A stretch of DNA of 8,467 nucleotides from Sulfurimonadaceae bacterium (lineage in GTDB: Bacteria; Campylobacterota; Campylobacteria; Campylobacterales; Sulfurimonadaceae): positions 1-8,467 of the forward strand of contig JAPHSI010000140.1 in assembly GCA_026193155.1 (NCBI GenBank). The letters are read 5' to 3'. This document shows, one piece after another, positions 5,751-8,467 of this stretch. The notes under the pieces were generated by a model that was given only the letters and a program-made list of their open reading frames with translations, was not told where the DNA came from and made no database searches. Within the stretch, counting starts at the first letter, position 1, and the number at the start of each line of letters is the position of its first letter. The translations under genes were made by a program, and so were the position numbers.

Positions 5751-8237
5751 CTATTCCAACTCATCCGCTGATGGTGGTATAATTGTTTCATCCTCGTCTT
5801 CATCAGGTTTTTTAGGACATCTTGAGATGCTTGCAACCTCGTCACCTTTAACTATATATACACCTGAAGTATTTCTGCTTGATTTTGAGATTGTTTGCAT
5901 ATCAACGCGTATCATTTTACCGGCTTTTGTAAGAGCCATCATGTCCATAGTTTCATCAACCATTAAACAGCCAACTACATATTTACCTGTTTTTGGAGTC
6001 ATTTTCATAGCTATTACACCAGAACCACCACGATTAGTTAAACGATATTCACCTGCATCGGTACGTTTTCCGATACCTTTTTCAGAAACAACTAAAATCT
6101 CTTGTTCATCGTCTCTGATGATGTTTGCATCTACTACTTCGTCACCAGAATGTTTGAACTTAATACCTCTAACACCACGGGTATTTCTACCTTGGTCACG
6201 AGTTTTTTCAATTTCAAATTTAATACATTGAGATAATTTAGTCATTATAAACAGATACTTAATATCTTGGTCCGCTATTTTAGCTGTGATTAGACTATCA
6301 TCATCATCTAAGTTAATAGCTTTAACACCGTTGCTTCTAATATTGCTAAATTCGCTTAGATTTGTACGTTTAACAACACCTGCTTTTGTAAAGAATACAA
6401 GTGATTTCTCTTCTGAGAAGTCGGTAGTAGGTATGATAGACTGTATTTTTTCATCAGGCATTAAATTGATTAAGTTTACAACTGCTTTACCTTTTGCGGT
6501 ACGGCTTCCCTCAGGTATACGATAAACCTTCAACCAGTGAAGTTGACCGCGATCAGTTACAAAAAGAAGAGTATCGTGTGTATTACATGTAAAGAAACTC
6601 TCAATAAAATCATCTTCATATGTAGTTACGGCAGTTTTACCTTTTCCGCCACGACGTTGTTTTTCATAGTTTGCTAATGGTACACGTTTAATATAACCGC
6701 GGTGAGTAATAGTAACTACCATTGGCTCATTAGGAATTAAATCTTCAATATCTATATCATCATAGTCATCTTCTACATCTGTTCTTCTATTGTTTGAACC
6801 ATATATTTCAAGAACTTCATCAAATTCTTCAGCAATAATTCCGTGTAGTACTTCTTCACTTTTTAAGATTGATTCTAGGTATGTTATAAGTTTTACAAGT
6901 TCAGCTAATTCGTTTTCTATTTTTTCAATCTCTAGTCCTGTTAAACGACCAAGTCTCATAGCTACGATACTTGCAGCTTGAATTTCTGAGAAATCAAATT
7001 CACTAACAAGGTTCTCTTTCGCTTCATCCTCAGTTTTTGAAGCACGAATAACACGAATAACTTCATCAATAATATCAATAGCTTTTCTAAGACCTTCTAA
7101 GATGTGTGCACGTGCTTTTGCTTTTTCAAGGTCAAATATTGTACGACGAATAATAATTGTTTTACGGTGATTAACAAAATGTTTTAGTATATCTATAATT
7201 CCAAAGATGCGAGGCTCTTGATTCAATATAGATAACATGATAATACCAAATGTTGTTTGCATCTGAGTTTGCTTGAACATATTATTTAAAATGATTTCAC
7301 TCATTGCATCTTTTTTAAGCTCTATAACAACACGAATACCTTCACGGTCTGATTCATCACGAATTTCTGAAATACCATCAATAAGCTTATCTTTTACAAG
7401 GTTAGCTATGTTTTCTATTAAACGAGATTTGTTTACTTGGTATGGAAGTTCATCTACAACAATAATCTCTTTTTTACCTTTTTGTTCTATATGAGTTTTT
7501 GCACGAACTTTAATACGTCCGCGACCTGTCTCATATGCATCCATAATACCTTTTTTACCAAAAATAGTACCACCTGTTGGAAAATCAGGAGCAGGTATAT
7601 GTTCCATTATTTCTGGAACTGTAATATTTGGATTTTCTAGTAGTGCTTTTAGTGCATTTAATACTTCTTTTGGATTATGTGGCGGTATATTAGTAGCCAT
7701 ACCAACAGCAATACCACTTGAACCGTTTATAAGAAGGTTAGGTACACGTGTAGGCATAACCTCAGGCTCTTTTGTCGTAGCATCGTAGTTATCTATCATG
7801 TCTACAGTGTTTTTTTCTAAATCTTTTAAAAGCTCACCGGCATATTTAGTCATACGAGCTTCCGTATAACGCATTGCTGCCGCAGAGTCACCATCTATTG
7901 AACCAAAGTTACCTTGACCATCAACTAATTCCATTCTCATAGAAAAGTCTTGTGCCATACGAACTAGGGCATCATATACAGCAGTATCACCGTGTGGGTG
8001 GTACTGACCTATAACATCACCGACTATACGTGCAGATTTCTTATACTTTGCACCATGTGATAAGTTTAGTTTATCCATTGCGTAAAGGATTCTTCTGTGA
8101 ACCGGCTTTAGTCCATCTCTTACATCAGGTAAGGCACGCCCTACGATTACACTCATTGAGTAGTCAAGATAACTATCTTGAAGTGTCTCTTCTATATTTA
8201 TAGATTCTACGTTATCGTTGTTTAGCAAGTTGCTCAT
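5751..8237 (-). CDS. gyrA: DNA gyrase subunit A
   Basis: GyrA is the DNA-cleaving subunit of gyrase, which works as A2B2 to introduce negative supercoils. This 828-residue protein is full length. The N-terminal breakage-reunion domain carries RALPDVRDGLKPVHRRILYAM (34-54), the quinolone-determining segment HPHGDTAVYDALVRMAQ (80-96, with Thr85 and Asp89 at the two classic positions) and the catalytic pair Arg123-Tyr124 in AAMRYTEAR. A coiled-coil region follows (about 365-460), then an acidic hinge (486-500). The C-terminal beta-pinwheel begins with an intact GyrA box QRRGGKG (527-533), needed for DNA wrapping, and the protein ends in an acidic tail. Thr85 is what is usual in C. jejuni and looks like the unmutated state. 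The ATG has an AGGTG ribosome site 6 to 7 bases upstream. It is the first gene of the leftward unit. Confidence 0.98.
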   Translation of the reverse strand: MSNLLNNDNVESINIEETLQDSYLDYSMSVIVGRALPDVRDGLKPVHRRILYAMDKLNLSHGAKYKKSARIVGDVIGQYHPHGDTAVYDALVRMAQDFSMRMELVDGQGNFGSIDGDSAAAMRYTEARMTKYAGELLKDLEKNTVDMIDNYDATTKEPEVMPTRVPNLLINGSSGIAVGMATNIPPHNPKEVLNALKALLENPNITVPEIMEHIPAPDFPTGGTIFGKKGIMDAYETGRGRIKVRAKTHIEQKGKKEIIVVDELPYQVNKSRLIENIANLVKDKLIDGISEIRDESDREGIRVVIELKKDAMSEIILNNMFKQTQMQTTFGIIMLSILNQEPRIFGIIDILKHFVNHRKTIIIRRTIFDLEKAKARAHILEGLRKAIDIIDEVIRVIRASKTEDEAKENLVSEFDFSEIQAASIVAMRLGRLTGLEIEKIENELAELVKLITYLESILKSEEVLHGIIAEEFDEVLEIYGSNNRRTDVEDDYDDIDIEDLIPNEPMVVTITHRGYIKRVPLANYEKQRRGGKGKTAVTTYEDDFIESFFTCNTHDTLLFVTDRGQLHWLKVYRIPEGSRTAKGKAVVNLINLMPDEKIQSIIPTTDFSEEKSLVFFTKAGVVKRTNLSEFSNIRSNGVKAINLDDDDSLITAKIADQDIKYLFIMTKLSQCIKFEIEKTRDQGRNTRGVRGIKFKHSGDEVVDANIIRDDEQEILVVSEKGIGKRTDAGEYRLTNRGGSGVIAMKMTPKTGKYVVGCLMVDETMDMMALTKAGKMIRVDMQTISKSSRNTSGVYIVKGDEVASISRCPKKPDEDEDETIIPPSADELE

Positions 8238-8268
8238 TTATACACCTAAATAAAAAATAATTTTATGT

Positions 8269-8274
8269 ATTCTA
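8269..8274 (-). promoter_or_regulatory. Possible -10 element of the gyrA operon promoter
   Basis: The minus strand reads TAGAAT here, about 32 bases upstream of the gyrA start codon. Transcription would begin near 8261 and leave a leader of about 24 bases holding the AGGTG ribosome site. No good -35 hexamer lies 17 bases upstream, which is common for promoters in this phylum. This is the best placed candidate in the divergent region, but only one hexamer supports it. Confidence 0.3.
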
Positions 8275-8369
8275 TCTCATAGTCCCTTAAGTTAATTGTA
8301 AATGAAAAATAATTTATTTATAAATATGATAAAAAATTAACTGATTAAAAAATAATCATTATAGTGAAT

Positions 8370-8397
8370 AAATTGTAGGTTGATTAGTGTACAATTT
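8370..8397 (+). promoter_or_regulatory. Inverted repeat, candidate operator, overlapping a possible -10
   Basis: A perfect 8-bp inverted repeat, AAATTGTA and TACAATTT, is separated by 12 bases. The right arm includes TACAAT (8390-8395), a plausible -10 for the plus-strand gene starting at 8426, with a predicted start near 8402. This places a dyad over the core promoter, where a dimeric repressor would act. No known regulator can be named from this motif. The 28-bp spacing also suits two half sites on one face of the helix. The AT-rich setting weakens the case. Confidence 0.4.
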
Positions 8398-8425
8398 TGT
8401 CAGTTTAAAATTATTAGGAGTTAAA

Positions 8426-8467
8426 ATGAATAAGTGGATAAAGATAGCGATGCTGCTATTACCGACA
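8426..8467 (+). CDS. Start of a plus-strand exported or membrane protein, cut by the window edge
   Basis: Fourteen codons are visible, encoding MNKWIKIAMLLLPT. A clear AGGAG ribosome site (8416-8420) lies 5 bases before the ATG, so the start is well supported. The N-terminus has two lysines, then a hydrophobic run, as in a signal peptide or first membrane helix. Ammonium transporters of Campylobacterota often begin in a similar way, with a signal peptide containing LLPT, but 14 residues are too few to name the gene. It is transcribed away from gyrA and has its own upstream region of about 150 bases or more. Confidence 0.6.
   Translation, partial: MNKWIKIAMLLLPT

Noticed and set aside
5827..7640. 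Several plus-strand open frames antisense to gyrA
   Set aside because: All lie opposite a fully conserved GyrA coding sequence, and show no family features. Low-GC genes commonly leave such frames on the other strand.
8316..8325. Perfect 10-base palindrome ATTTATAAAT between gyrA and the right-hand gene
   Set aside because: It is made only of A and T in a region that is almost entirely A and T, so such palindromes are expected by chance.
8238..8425. Sigma-54 or FNR-type sites in the divergent intergenic region
   Set aside because: No GG/GC pair with sigma-54 spacing and no paired TTGAT/ATCAA were found; a lone TTGAT half site is not meaningful.

Overview
The window is AT-rich chromosomal DNA with almost purely core genes. 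Gene content, gene order and protein style point to a flagellated member of the Campylobacterota (former Epsilonproteobacteria), most likely Sulfurimonas or a close relative. The strongest clue is the run gyrA-flgP-flgQ-flgR-asd. As I recall it, this is the same order as in Campylobacter jejuni (Cj1027c to Cj1023c). The species call is inference; I could not run a search.

Layout: all eight complete genes lie on the minus strand, so transcription runs from right to left. In that order they are gyrA (5751-8237), flgP (5199-5705), flgQ (4837-5250), the sigma-54 activator flgR (3661-4806), asd (2577-3617), a four-helix UPF0114/YqhA-like membrane protein (2060-2575), hemE (1020-2063) and a radical SAM protein of the COG0731 type (89-1033). 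Gaps are at most 45 bases. Three junctions overlap (flgP/flgQ by 52 nt, UPF0114/hemE by 4 nt, hemE/radical SAM by about 14 nt), and there is no convincing intrinsic terminator between genes. This looks like one long transcription unit, possibly with internal promoters. At the left edge lies the 5' part of a minus-strand tRNA, probably tRNA-Asn, with its own near-consensus promoter in the 55-base gap. At the right edge a plus-strand gene begins at 8426, with only 14 codons visible, after a 188-base divergent intergenic region.

How the genes fit together: the unit mixes housekeeping work (DNA supercoiling, aspartate-family amino acid and diaminopimelate synthesis, heme synthesis) with flagellar functions (basal-disk protein FlgP, its partner FlgQ, and the FlgR activator of sigma-54 flagellar genes). 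FlgR ends straight after its AAA+ domain and has no DNA-binding domain, as in the enhancer-independent FlgR of Helicobacter pylori.

I see no mobile element, CRISPR array, defence locus or clearly new system. The points most worth a second look are the FlgP signal peptide without a lipobox, the truncated FlgR with a GAFTDA loop, the His-rich loop of the membrane protein, an 8-bp inverted repeat ahead of the right-hand gene, and a hairpin that overlaps the tRNA promoter. Start codons were corrected in several places (TTG for hemE, GTG for flgR and probably for the radical SAM gene).
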